Shown piece by piece: positions 43,739-55,200 of a DNA stretch of 60,377 nt. A program made the translations under genes and the position numbers. The first letter of the stretch is position 1. Every line of letters starts with the position of its first letter. The notes beneath the pieces are model-generated. The model saw only the letters and a program-made list of their open reading frames with translations. It was not told the origin of the DNA and ran no database searches. The DNA comes from Byssothecium circinans (lineage: Eukaryota > Ascomycota > Dothideomycetes > Pleosporales > Massarinaceae), in the NCBI GenBank assembly GCA_010015675.1, contig ML976997.1:122704-183080 (forward strand), given 5' to 3'.

Positions 43739-46700
43739 ATGGCGGCAAAGCGGAAGCACGATGCAATGGGCGTCGGGGAGGATGACCCCATAGACCCCTC
43801 CGACGAGCTCACCTTTCTGTGTCTGGGCGGCGGCAACGAGGTCGGACGTTCGTGTCACATAATACAATACAAGGGGAAGACGGTCATGGTGCGTTGTAGG
43901 CCCTCTACGCTTGGAAACTGAATGCTGATGAGGGATAGCTTGATGCCGGTATGCACCCTGCCTACGAAGGACTGTCCGCCATGCCCTTCTATGATGAGTT
44001 TGATCTCAGCACCGTGGACGTGCTTCTAATCTCACAGTATGTATTGACAAGTCCCCTCGTTCTGTTCCACGTTATCAGATTTCTTTTCTTTTGTTCAGTC
44101 TTGCGGGAGGAGGAAGGCGCATCACAGGGTCCAACAAGGCGGATGACTGCGACGTTTGTACATCAGATACAATGGAATATATTTGCTTCATACCCTCGAC
44201 CCCGTTGATGTGCCACCTTGCGTCCTATCTGTACATACCAGAATTTGCACTGCTCACACCAACTCTTGAGAACATGACACTAACACGTGCAAGTTTCCAC
44301 GTCGACCATGCCGCCTCGCTACCTTACGTCCTCGCGAAGACGAACTTTGAGGGCCGAGTCTTCATGACACACCCTACGAAAGCCATCTACAAATGGCTGA
44401 TCCAGGACTCAGTTCGTGTCGGCAACATCTCGAGCTCGTCGGAAACAAAGGTCCAGATGTACACCGAGCAAGACCATCTCAACACCTTCCCCATGATTGA
44501 GGCCATCGACTTCTACACCACACATACGATATCCGGCATACGGATAACACCATACCCTGCCGGCCATGTTCTCGGGGCTGCCATGTTCCAGATCGAGATA
44601 GCGGGCCTGAAGATCCTATTCACCGGAGACTATTCAAGAGAAGATGACCGACATCTTGTCTCCGCAGCAGTACCCAAAGACGTCAAGATTGATGTCCTCA
44701 TCACAGAATCCACCTTTGGTATCTCGACACATACCCCCCGATTGGAGCGAGAAAACCAGCTCATGAAATCCATCACCAACGTCCTCAACCGTGGTGGTCG
44801 TGCCCTCCTCCCTGTTTTTGCTCTTGGACGAGCCCAAGAGCTGCTCCTCATCTTAGACGAGTACTGGGCTAAGCACCCCGAATACCAGAAGATACCCATA
44901 TACTACAATTCTAGTCTCGCCCGAAAGTGTATGGTCGTGTACCAAACCTATGTATCCGCCATGAACGATAACATCAAGCGTCTCTTTCGTGAGCGTATGG
45001 CCGAAGCCGAAGCAGCGGGTGATGTCGGAAAAGGAGGGCCATGGGATTTTCGCTTTGTGCGATCACTCAAGTCGCTTGAGCGCTTCGATGACATGGGTGG
45101 TTGTGTCATGTTGGCCTCTCCAGGTATGATGCAGTCTGGCACGTCTCGCGAACTTCTCGAACGCTGGGCCCCTGATCCACGAAACGGCATCATCATCACC
45201 GGTTACTCTGTCGAAGGCACAATGGCGAAGCAGATAGTTCATGAACCAGACAAAATCCCCGCTATCGCAACGCGATCAGGACATGGTGCGCGGCGACCTG
45301 GACAGAAAGAAGGCGAGCAGATAATGATACCGCGAAGATGTACAGTGCAGGAGTTCAGTTTCGCCGCCCACGTCGATGGAAAGGAGAACATGGAATTTGT
45401 GCAGGAAGTCAACGCGCCTGTGGTCGTAAGTCACCGCTCTTTCTTTTCCCTTTAGTTACCCATTCCATTGCAATGTGATAGGGTTACTGCCGTTTGGTTC
45501 CGTCCGCTAACCACTTGTGCAACATTAGATCCTAGTCCACGGCGAGAAAGGCAATATGACGCGGTTGAAATCGAAACTTCTCTCCTTCAACGCACACCGC
45601 AACGTCCCAGTCAAAATCTTCTCTCCCGCCAACTGCGAACCCCTCCGCATACCCTTCAAAACCGACAAAATCGCCAAAGTGGTCGGTAAACTCGCCTCAA
45701 TACCAGTACCTTTCCCCCGATCGAAAGGTGAAGGTGACAATGTGGATGAAGACGGGGACATCGACGCCGAAGCTGAGCAACCTATATTGCTCGAGGGCGT
45801 CCTGGTCCAAAACGATTTCAAAATCTCACTCATGGCACCTGATGACTTGAAAGAGTTTGCGGGTCTTACGACTACGTCGATTATCTGTCGGCAGCACATT
45901 ATGCTCAGTGCTGCGGGTGTGGACCTCATTCGCTGGGCGCTTGAGGGAACGTTTGGTGCCATCAAGGAGCAGACGATTACCGATGCCCCTGTCGACGACA
46001 AGGCAGTGAACTGTAATGGTGTCCATGAGCATGCAGACGAGGAAGTGAGCAGGACGAGCGTAAAGTATACGGTCATGGACTGTGTAAGCGTTCTGTGCAA
46101 GCCCGGTGGAAAAACCGAAGTCGAATGGGAAGGCAATGTGATCAATGATGGTGTGGCGGATGCGGTGCTTGCCGTGCTCTTCACGGTTGAGAGTAGCCCC
46201 GCGGCTGTTCGACGTAAGTACCTCCCCTTGCATTTATCGATGGTCACTTGAACACATAACTAACAAACCCCACCAGAATCCTCAAAACAACACTCCCACT
46301 CGCACACCCCATCCAAGCCCACCACTCACTCCGACTCTCTATCCTACCGCTTCAAAACCCCGCACCCGCACCGCACCCCCGACCCCTCCACCCGCCTGTC
46401 CCGCCTCTTCCTCTTCCTCGAAGCCCAATTCGGCGAAGACGCAGTCTCTCCCATCCAATACCCGCGAACCTCGTCTTCACTCCCATCGCTCACCTCCACC
46501 AACCCCCCCGCCCCAGACACCCCCTCCACCGCCACCGAAAAGCCCTCAGGACCCTTCTCCGTGGCGACGGCGCCATCTGTCGATTCCTCGGACGAATTGA
46601 AATTGAACGCGCAGGATAAAGCGGAGATCAAAAGGTTGACGGCTATGGGTATCCCGGTCCCGGGGATCGAGATTAAGTTCGACAAGTATGTGGCGAGGAT

Positions 46701-46806
46701 CTGGTTGGAGGATTTGGACGTCGAATGTGCGAGTAATCCGCTGAAAATGAGGGTTAAGGCTATTGTGGAGAGGGGGGTTGAGACGGTTAGTGGGTTGTGG
46801 GCGTGA
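43739..46806 (+). CDS. YSH1: Endoribonuclease Ysh1 (CPSF73), pre-mRNA 3'-end processing
   Basis: Five exons (43739-43888, 43939-44036, 44294-45425, 45529-46213, 46277-46806) give 864 residues. Ysh1 is the zinc-dependent endonuclease that cuts pre-mRNA at the poly(A) site within the cleavage and polyadenylation factor. The metallo-beta-lactamase domain shows [14 protein letters not shown] near residue 30 and the zinc motif H83-F-H85-V-D87-H88, joined across the second intron; [12 protein letters not shown] follows near residue 190. The beta-CASP domain is seen in [20 protein letters not shown] and [14 protein letters not shown], and the C-terminal CPSF73 region with [20 protein letters not shown]. 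The second intron is 257 bases, against about 50-110 for the others; it ends after a perfect CTAAC branch site. An alternative acceptor at 44098 would give a 62-base intron and a 65-residue insertion that splits the zinc motif. Confidence 0.9.
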
Positions 46807-48107
46807 GGGTGGGGGGGCTTGTGCGAGATAAAGGGGTTGGTATGTGTTTTTCGATGTAGAACCCCGGGTGGGCGATCGATGCCTTCGGGCTTAGTTTAGC
46901 AAATCTGCTGGTGCGCATTTCCTCCGAGTATCTGGGGGTTTCAGGATATTTAATGTGAAGTTCTTTCGTGGGGAGCTTAGGCTAGCTTGCTGGCTTGCTT
47001 GTTTTTTTTTTGTTTTTTTGGTTCCAAGGCCCTCTGAGGTGGACAGCGAAGGGGAGATAGATATATCTTTTCGTTAGAGGTCTTTTTAACAGGGCATGTA
47101 TGCTTAATTCAGCATGCTTGAGCTTTTTTGCTTTACTGGTTTATCTATTCGTCTGTGTGTCTTGTGAAAACAGAACGTCTCACTTATCCCCCCTCTACCC
47201 GCTTCCCTGCTCTTTCTTATCTTAAGGAGACTCTTATGACTATAATTATGGAGCTATATTTAATTCAGCCCTTAATATAATGTGTGAACGTTACCTTAAG
47301 TTAGCTATCTTTCTACTGCCTTCCCACCACCTTCCCACCTAATCTCAGCACCACCGCGCATTCCCCCGCCGATACTCCCTCCCAACTAAAATCCTAGAAA
47401 GAAGAACATTGAAGAGAGAGGGAAAAAAGCTTCTGAAGGCGTATACCACGCACCTAAACACAACACATCAAGAGCCCAAAATCCACAAGTCCCAGCATCC
47501 ACTCTTAAAGTAAAACCCTACCAACTCATAGCACAAAACTTCGCATAGCTCATTTAAGCAGAATTCCGATCACCTACCAACCTACCTACCTACCTACTCA
47601 CTTCAACCGCACTATCGCTTCCGCCTACCGCCCACCTACCCGCCCACGACAACGGCACCCATATCATGACGCACAACATCACAGCAATCACAAGCGCGGG
47701 TCCACAGACACGGTTCTTGCCAGAAGCATTTTATCAATTTTGTGCTATGCTACATAATGCCGTTCTCATTTCCGTCCGCATTCCCAAAGCCGAAGGCCCC
47801 TCAAAGTGCAGGGAAAGCAAGCCGCAAGGGGAGACCCTTCCGATCGAATAGCCAGAGGCAAAGGGAGTTGGGGGGTTCAGACCTAGAAAATGCCCTCCAT
47901 ATCATGAGAGGGGGCAGCACTCAGACGTGCCACGGAAGAACAGCTTTTGAAAGGAAAAAGGAAAAGAAAGAAGTGATGGGTGATTGGTGTTTGGTGAGTA
48001 AAGGGGAACATGCAGAGGAGAGTTGTGTTTCGAGGGAACGCAAAAAGGGGGCAATCTAGAAAGCAAATGGCAGTATGTGTGGTCGTTGGGGTGGACGAGA
48101 GTGTCGC
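46807..48107. other. Convergent 3' flanks of YSH1 and the GNAT gene
   Basis: 1.3 kb with T-runs near 47000-47025 and a CCTA microsatellite (listed separately). No gene supported. Confidence 0.5.
47580..47598 (+). repeat. ACCT tetranucleotide microsatellite
   Basis: Four and a half tandem ACCT units, preceded by an interrupted copy. Intergenic. Confidence 0.7.
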
Positions 48108-50204
48108 TCAAAGCGGCATCTGGGGCCGCTGGTTCGGATCGATGGGTTCGGACGTCGTGTGCTGGTAGAGCATAACATCGACACTGAGATTGTTAGCAAC
48201 CTACTCGGTAAAGCGCCTCCAGAGTTTGAACTCCGTATTGTCAGCACTTACACTTTGCCTTCCTTGTAGCCCACCTTCTTGAGATGACCAGCTTTTGAGA
48301 ACTTGAACTTCTTGAAGAATTCATGCATCCATTCAATGGTTGCATTCTCTTCGTGAGGTACAGACACGTTGATCGTCTTGACAGTTCGCCCAGCGTCCTT
48401 ACGAAGATACTCGCCACGATTCACCCAGTCGTAACCACCTTTGACGGGATATCCGGTGCTCACAAAGCTCAATAGGCGGTCCATGAGACACTTGGCGATT
48501 CCCTTCCGTAAGTAGCCTGGATGGGTGTAGAGCTCAAGCTCGAAGGTGTAACGGTAAATACTGCCTTTATCGCAGTAGTCGTCGATGGATGCGAAACCGA
48601 CAATGCGCTCTTTCATAAAGGCGTTCGCGGCTTGACTGGGACCATTGCCCCGAGCGACAGCCACGATATAAGGAAGCTCCTCGCTGACGACTGCATCGAT
48701 GCGGGCGAGCAAATGGTCAACGGTGCGTGGGGTGAATTCTGCAGCGCTGATGCTGTTCTCAACATAATAGTTGTAGATTGCCTAACCTGAATTAGTATTC
48801 GATGTTGTGCATTGCTAGTCCGGTTTCTTCAAGATCTCACCGTAATCTCCTCAACGTCTGCCGCCTGCACAGGGCGAAGGTAGATGTTGCTCGTGGGCCT
48901 CAGTTCGGGCCGCGGTGGACAAGGCTTGAACGGCGGTGGAGGCGCTTCACGCCTTCGCTGTTGTCTCCTGGCTCGCCTCGCTCGGCCATCCTTCGAGCGT
49001 TCCATGAACTCGGTTGTCGATGTGTGAGCGTTGGGATTTCCACTCTCCTCATCGTTTGGATCAAGCAGCACCTCGGGGGCGACTGGGGTGTGAATGAAGC
49101 AATTAGCCTTGTCTTCCTTGTAGAGGTCCCAGTATGCATTGTGCTCGCGGACATCAATGTCGCTAAGTGCCTCCGGTGCTCGCGAAGCGTAGTCGCGCCA
49201 AAAGTGCCGTGGAGCACAGCCCTCAATCTTGGACGGGATCCAGCTGCGCGGAGCGATGTCCATGGTGACATAAGTGGCGTTGTGTTTCTTTGAGTTCTCA
49301 TAACGAGCCAGCTCCTGGGCGACAATTGCGGCATTCATGGTGTCGCGTTCTTCAACGTCTCCAGTTTTGTGGTTGGTCTCAATGTTGGCGACATCCGAGA
49401 CGGTCTTGCCGTCGATGGTGAAGCTTGCAAACTCGGGCGTCTCGAGGTAGTTTGAAATCTCTTTGCAGCCGGACAGGTCGTGGCCATTGATCCACTTCTC
49501 GATGCTTTCGCCCAAGTGGTGGTCGGCGAAGGGGTTGCGGGCTGACCAGTCCACCGGCGGCGGCATCCAGTCACCCTTCCAATCGAGGAGCTTCTTGACG
49601 TCTAGAAACTGTTAGGACATGTACAGCCATGACATAGGCTTGTGACACAATGGAACATACCATAGAAGGGATCACCGTCACTATGCGACTCGCAATCGCC
49701 CCAACCATTGTCGTAGGGAACACCACCATTTTCGTCATCCTCATCGCTCGGTAGAGGCTTCATCTCCTTGTTTTTGGGCCAGCGATGGGGCTTCTTCGGT
49801 TCACGAGGATTGTTGTTGCGCCTGGGCGCCTTGACAGGCTGCGGCTTTGGCGCCTCATTGGCGGGCGACGACTTCTCCACGGGGGTTGATGTAGTGGGCG
49901 GTGTCGGCAATAGAGCCGGCCGAGTCTCGGGCGCGATACTGCGGGCTTCAGTAGATTGTATGAGAGCAGGCATTGGCACTTGCGACTTGGAGCCGGGTGA
50001 CGTTGCGGGGGGTGAGGGCTTAGAAGCTTTTGCGTTCTTGTTGCGCATATGAGGCGGAATGTAGGCGTCCGCCGGAACTGCCATCTTGGGGGTTGCTGTC
50101 TGTGTCTGCGGCGTGCGTCGGTTCTGGTAGCGGTGGTGTGTATTGGCCTGAGACGACAGTGCCAAAGGTCCGGAAGGGCCCGAGGTGGGCGGGGCGGAAG
50201 ACAT
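48108..50204 (-). CDS. GNAT-family N-acetyltransferase with a long disordered N-terminus
   Basis: Four exons on the minus strand (50204-49661, 49601-48841, 48781-48252, 48183-48108) give 636 residues from MSSAPPTSGPSGPLALS. The N-terminal 180 residues are Pro/Ser/Lys-rich, with PADAYIPPHMR. A middle region (182-400) holds conserved-looking blocks (WKGDWMPPPVDWSARNPF, MDIAPRSWIPSKIEGCAPRHFW). The C-terminal GNAT domain (about 420-630) begins NIYLRPVQAADVEEIT, continues AIYNYYVENS, and carries the acetyl-CoA loop YTHPGYLRKGIAKCLMDRLL. It should transfer acetyl from acetyl-CoA to an amine; the substrate is unknown. The last exon is small (76 bases) and ends DPNQRPQMPL. A further exon (50392-50580) may extend the N-terminus and is listed separately. 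It is divergent from Arl2. Confidence 0.85.
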
Positions 50205-50230
50205 CTTGTCAATTTTTCAGCGAGGTGGAT

Positions 50231-50260
50231 ATAGAAGGAAGTAGAAGGAAGTAGAAGGAA
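50231..50260 (+). repeat. Three tandem copies of a 10-base purine-rich unit
   Basis: The unit is GTAGAAGGAA (first copy starts ATAG). On the strand of the GNAT gene it is a pyrimidine tract that lies before the ATG at 50204 and may serve a 3' splice site there. Confidence 0.75.
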
Positions 50261-50391
50261 GGAGGGGGATAGAGGGAGGGAGGGAAGGAACGCGGGAAGA
50301 AAAGAGTGGGGAAGGAACGACGGTTGTGCATGTGCAGGCGACAGGCGAATGAGATGGCTGCCTGGGAGAGACTGTAAAAATTCCAACTTAC

Positions 50392-50580
50392 GTTCCTATT
50401 GTGCCTATTGTTCTGAAATTCCTGTTGCTGCTGCCATGTCTGTTGCTCCAGCGCAAAACCAGCCCAGGTTGTGTGTTCGTTGCTGTCTGGCGTACTGCTA
50501 TCAGGCATCAAGTCGCGCGAGCAGCGTGCAAATTGCGCCATGTTGGTTCTTGAGGTGTCGAAGCTAAAGTTGAGATTCAA
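50392..50580 (-). CDS. Possible 5' coding exon of the GNAT gene, or an upstream ORF
   Basis: An ATG at 50580 (or 50541) opens a frame reading MAQFARCSRDLMPDSSTPDS and a Gln-rich end QTWQQQQEFQNNRHNRN, which runs straight into a strong GTAAGT donor at 50391. The most likely acceptor is the AAG directly before the ATG at 50204, in the same phase, after a pyrimidine tract. If so, the GNAT protein gains 50-63 residues. It could instead be a leader intron with an upstream ORF. Confidence 0.4.
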
Positions 50581-50896
50581 GTTGACGTATGAGGGGAAGG
50601 TGAAGGGAAGTGGAGGAGGAAACGGTGGGAGGGAAATATAAAAACGCTGGCCACGACCCGCTCAGAGAAGTGAGAGTAGACGTTTGAACTAGCACTTTGG
50701 TTCTCTCGCTCACCACTGTAACCACCGTTTGACCGTCTCTTTACCTCTCCCTTTAGGTAGACTATGAGCACGGCGATACTGGCGTCTGCCCGTGCGTGGA
50801 AGGTTTAGCCGAGCGCCTAACGAACCCGCTTCACTTCACCTCGACTGGAATCGACGTCTGCCTGGTTCTTACCAAGATCACGTCTACTTGGTCAAT
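50581..50896. promoter_or_regulatory. Divergent promoter of the GNAT gene and Arl2
   Basis: 316 bases between the outermost possible starts. No TATA box recognised. Short distance suggests shared control. Confidence 0.45.
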
Positions 50897-51710
50897 ATGT
50901 TGTCGATTCTGCGGAAAGCGCGTCTCAAGGACAAGGAGATGAGGATATTGATGCTGTGAGTGACTAGAGTCTGGGAGTGATGTTGTGAAGCTGATTGGGA
51001 AGGGGACTCGACAATGCGGGCAAGACTACCATCGTCAAGAAGATCATGAACGAAGATGTGAACAGCGTCAGCCCAACATTAGGCTTCATCATCAAGACGA
51101 TTGACTACGACGGGTAAGAAACATGACGTCTGCTGGAAGTGGTGCTGACGAAAGAAGATACAAACTGAATATCTGTACTGCACCTCAAGCTACATGCTAC
51201 GAAAGGCGGGAGGGCATAGACTGACTCTTCAGGGGACGTCGGCGGCCAGAAGACTCTGCGCACCTACTGGAAGAACTACTTCGAGAAGACCGACACGCTG
51301 ATCTGGGTCGTCGACGCTACGGACCGCGAGCGGATCGATGACTGCCGCCACGAGCTGGAGGGGCTGCTGCTGGAGGAGGTGGGTACCACGATGCATCGAA
51401 GACGGATTGCTGACATGCACAGCGTCTCCTAGGCGCGAGTCTGCTGGTGTTCAAGAACAAGAGCGACGTGTCTGGAGCCATGACCGAGGACGAGGTTCGA
51501 CAGGTATGTCCAATGTTGATGTGATGGGATGGAGGTTGGGCGGTCGGTTGTCAGGCCAATAGCAATAACACGGCACAGGGCCTCCGACTCGACGCCATCA
51601 AGACGCACAAGTGGACCATCATGGCGTGCAGCGCGATGACGGGCATGAGGCTGCAAGAGGGGCTGCAGTGGGTGGTGCACGACGCGAAGAGCCGTCTGTT
51701 TCTGTATTGA
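50897..51710 (+). CDS. ADP-ribosylation factor-like GTPase Arl2
   Basis: Six exons (50897-50955, 51003-51113, 51158-51174, 51233-51378, 51423-51503, 51579-51710) give 181 residues. Arl2 (Cin4 in budding yeast, Alp41 in fission yeast) works with tubulin cofactors in tubulin folding. The G motifs are complete: P-loop GLDNAGKT (21-28), switch-I T45 in SPTLGF, DVGGQ (64-68), NKSD (123-126) and CSA (155-157). The N-terminus reads [17 protein letters not shown] and has no Gly2 for myristoylation, as in Arl2 generally unused. The third exon is only 17 bases (the end of a Gly codon, YKLNI and the start of Trp). All five junctions keep the frame, and the family sequence runs through them without a gap, which supports each of them. 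Confidence 0.92.
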
Positions 51711-52220
51711 AGTACGGATCTGGTTATCATCCGGTGGGAGGAGGGCTGCAAGGGCACAAACCTTGGAAAGGCAAGCGCGATATAACGCGATGCGCTAGGT
51801 ATATATGTAGGTAGCAGAAGCGCGGCAACGGTGGGTCGGAACCAAACACCAGCATGTGGAGTCTGGAGGCGTAATAAAGCGCTCAAAACACAAACAACCC
51901 CATTCACTACTATCGAATTGCTAGGATAGACGCAACCATCTGCACTCTGCATTGCCCTCTGCACACCGACATTGTGTGTTCAAGCCTCAAGTCTCCTCAA
52001 GTCTCCGCGTCGATCCTGTGTTTCAGCGTCTTGAAACATCCTGGGGTTGTGAGGTAGCCGAGTCTCATCTCAGAGGGCAAATGACAGAGCGTCCGTGTGT
52101 TCTCAAGATATCACAGCATTCTCTTCCGGCGCACAGCTTCACGTACGCGCGGCGTTGTGCTGTAGAGTGAGCTGGCGTGTTCTTTAGCCCGTCGTTATCG
52201 CCGTCATCCTCGTTGCCATA
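51711..52220. other. Intergenic, 510 bases
   Basis: 3' flank of Arl2 and promoter of the DUF4045-gelsolin gene, which follows on the same strand. Nothing else recognised. Confidence 0.5.
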
Positions 52221-55200
52221 ATGTCAAATTCTGAACCAGTCGACCAGTTTCTGCAGAGGATGCGCACTCTCTCTGACCAGCGGAACCACCAGGACTCTGA
52301 GCGCGTCAAGAAGCTGGAGGAGGAGCTGATCCAGGGCCGCAGCGAGCGACTGGCCCGCCGAGCAGGTATGCTGAAGTCCCAAACCCTCCGCTGTTGTGAG
52401 CATCGCCCTGACCAAGAGCACAGAACGTGCCCGCTCACTCTCCCCCGACAAGCCCACCACACCTTCGCAATCGCTACCATCACAGGCCGACACGCCACGA
52501 AGCGTGCAGGAAAAGGCCGCCGGCACTCCCACGCCCATTATGGAGCCGCCTTCGCAGGAGGTGGCGCCCGACGACTCCCCCGCACAGCTGCTCGAGGACG
52601 AAGAGCCCAAGAAACCTGTCCCCAGCCCAGCCGCGTTAAAGCGCTCCGGCACATTGTCGTGGCAGCAGCGTCCCCAGTCCGGCAGCATACGACGGCCCCT
52701 CTCGCTCGCTCCCAGCTCTCCAGACAAACCCGCCCCAGGCTCTCCTGAAGCCTCGTCCCCTGAAGCGGCGCCCTCCCGTGACCAAATCGCGCAGTCGTTG
52801 GGCGCCAAGGACCCGTCGTGGTTCAAGCAAACAGCTGATAGAGGAATTGGCTCGGCAGCATACAGGCGGAATCAGGACGACAACGCCTCAGAGGCAGGCT
52901 CGATATCCGGCAGACGGCAGCTTCCAGGCCTGTCACGAGAATCAACCGTAGAGCCTGAGGCCACAAGCCCGCCTCCGGAGAGCAATCGCTCGAGCGGCAG
53001 TACAATGCTGGGGAATCGCTTCTCCAGCACGTCAACACCTGGAGATGCAGACTCAACCCGCAAGGCCAAGTCGCCTCTGCCTGTGCTGGAATCACAAAAG
53101 TTCGCACCGCCTTCGGAACAAGGTTCATCAATTGACGGTGGAGACCGCACGTCCATGCGCGGTTTGGCCATGTCGCCGACCCAGGGACGGATATCCCCCG
53201 AACGCGAGCGATCAACATCTCCCACCAAGGGCATGGGCGGCTTCGTGCAAAGCGCCATGCTCAAGCGTAGTGACAGCGTCAGCAAGCGATGGAGTGCACA
53301 GGCTCCAGCATCTCCGACCAGACAAAACTCCACCCTCAACAATCGAGGGAGCACATACGGCACGCTTTCTAGGACAGACGCACGACCGAGCACTCTTAGT
53401 CGCGACAACTCAATAGAGCCATCATCTCGACCCAGTTCTAGCTCAGCCAATGCGAACATCACAAAGGAAGCCGGAGACAGTAAAACCGAGTTTGCGAAAC
53501 CTGCGCTCCCTCGTCACAGCCGCAGCAAGTCCGTCGCGTCGACATTTAGTGATAGCAACCGTCAGCAAGAAGAAACATCACCGCCGAGTCCATCGAAACG
53601 CTGGAGCCCAACAAAATCCAGCTGGTTGGAAAGCGCGCTGAACAAGCCGGAGTCGCCAAAGGTCAAGCAACCACCGTCACAACAGCCGGCTTGGATGAGC
53701 GAAATCAGTCGTATCAAGCAGCAACGCGGCAGCGTGGATCTGGGGAAGGGAAGCCCTCTCCATAGTCCCCCTGCAGACTTACCAACTTCTGGAAAATCAT
53801 CCCCCATCAAGGATATCCAGCTCAAGCCCGTTGGTCTACGCAGATCGGAGTCCCCCAAGAAGGAAGGGTCAGTAGGGCCTGAAAAGAAGGAGGAACCCGT
53901 CCAACCTGAACCGAAGCCTAAACCCGTACTTTCGCCCAAGCCTTCAGTGATTGCCGAACCAGAGCCAAGCAAAGCGGAGGAACCGCCAACCCCCAAAAAC
54001 GAGACGGAGAAGCCCAAACTTACACCTACTGTGGCGAGCCCAAAGCCGTCTGCGGCGGCCAACCGATTCTCCAAGGATCCAACGCTTTCGTCACCTGCGA
54101 CAAAACCGGAAGCGCCACTGAAGAAGGATTTCCGCGCAAATCTTAGGCCACGGCAGAACACCTCGGAGAGTTCAAAGAACGGCGAAGTTTCTGAACTCCA
54201 AAGCGTATTTGGGAAGCTGAAGAGGACGGAGACGAAGAATTACGTTGCTCCAGATACCTTCAAAAACAACATCCTTCGCGGCAAACAAGGATTAACTGTA
54301 ACTGGCGGACCACAACCTTCTTTGAGGCGCGATGAATTCAGGGAAAGTCTCATAAGCCAGAAGTCTGCGATGTTGGCAAAGGCACAGGAAACTGGTTCGG
54401 CTGCACACAAACGTGCAGACAGCTCATCAAAGCCCGCCCCAACACCCGAAGCATTGGCAATGAGGAAGCATCTCGGTCGGTCGGACAGTATCTCAAAACT
54501 CCCGCCACCCAAGGAGAAGGAGAAGGAAGCCACTCCCGAGGCTCTCGCAAAGATACAAAGTCTGCGTGCAAGCAAACCCGTGATAGCGGAGAAGCCAGCA
54601 CCGTCAGCTGCGGCACCTCCATCAAAGAAGCCGGCCAAATCGAACAAATTTGCAGACCGTTTCAATCCCGCATTGGCCGGCTTGCTCGCACGAGGACCAC
54701 CTCCCATGGCAAACAACTCGAGCACTTCTACCGGAAGTGCAGGCGGTTCGGCCACCAAAACTACAGAGGAAAAGGCAGGTCCAGAGTTGACGCACATGAC
54801 CAAAGGCAGAGCGCGTGGTCCAAAGAGGCGCACACCCGGATCGAAACAAGCCGACGTCAAAGAAGGGAAACCAGCCGAAAAGGTGACACCGGAAGAGGTG
54901 GTTGGGGACAAGGTGACTGCTGTTGATATAGGTCCCTTGGTGAAAGCGGAGCACGTACTTCCAAATTCGACTCAGTCTTTCACGACTAACATTTCCCCAG
55001 AGGATCTCCCAGTGAACAGGACACCGGCCAGGGACTCGCCGAAGGCGAAGCCAATAACGCCCGCGAAATCACCGGAATTGGCGAGGAAGCTTGAGAAGTC
55101 GCCCACTCCAGAACTTCCAAAGAAACCCACACCATTGGAACTCGATAGGAGAATATCATCTGAAGTTCATGCCACCCCCAAGAAGTCGCCTCTACCAGTT

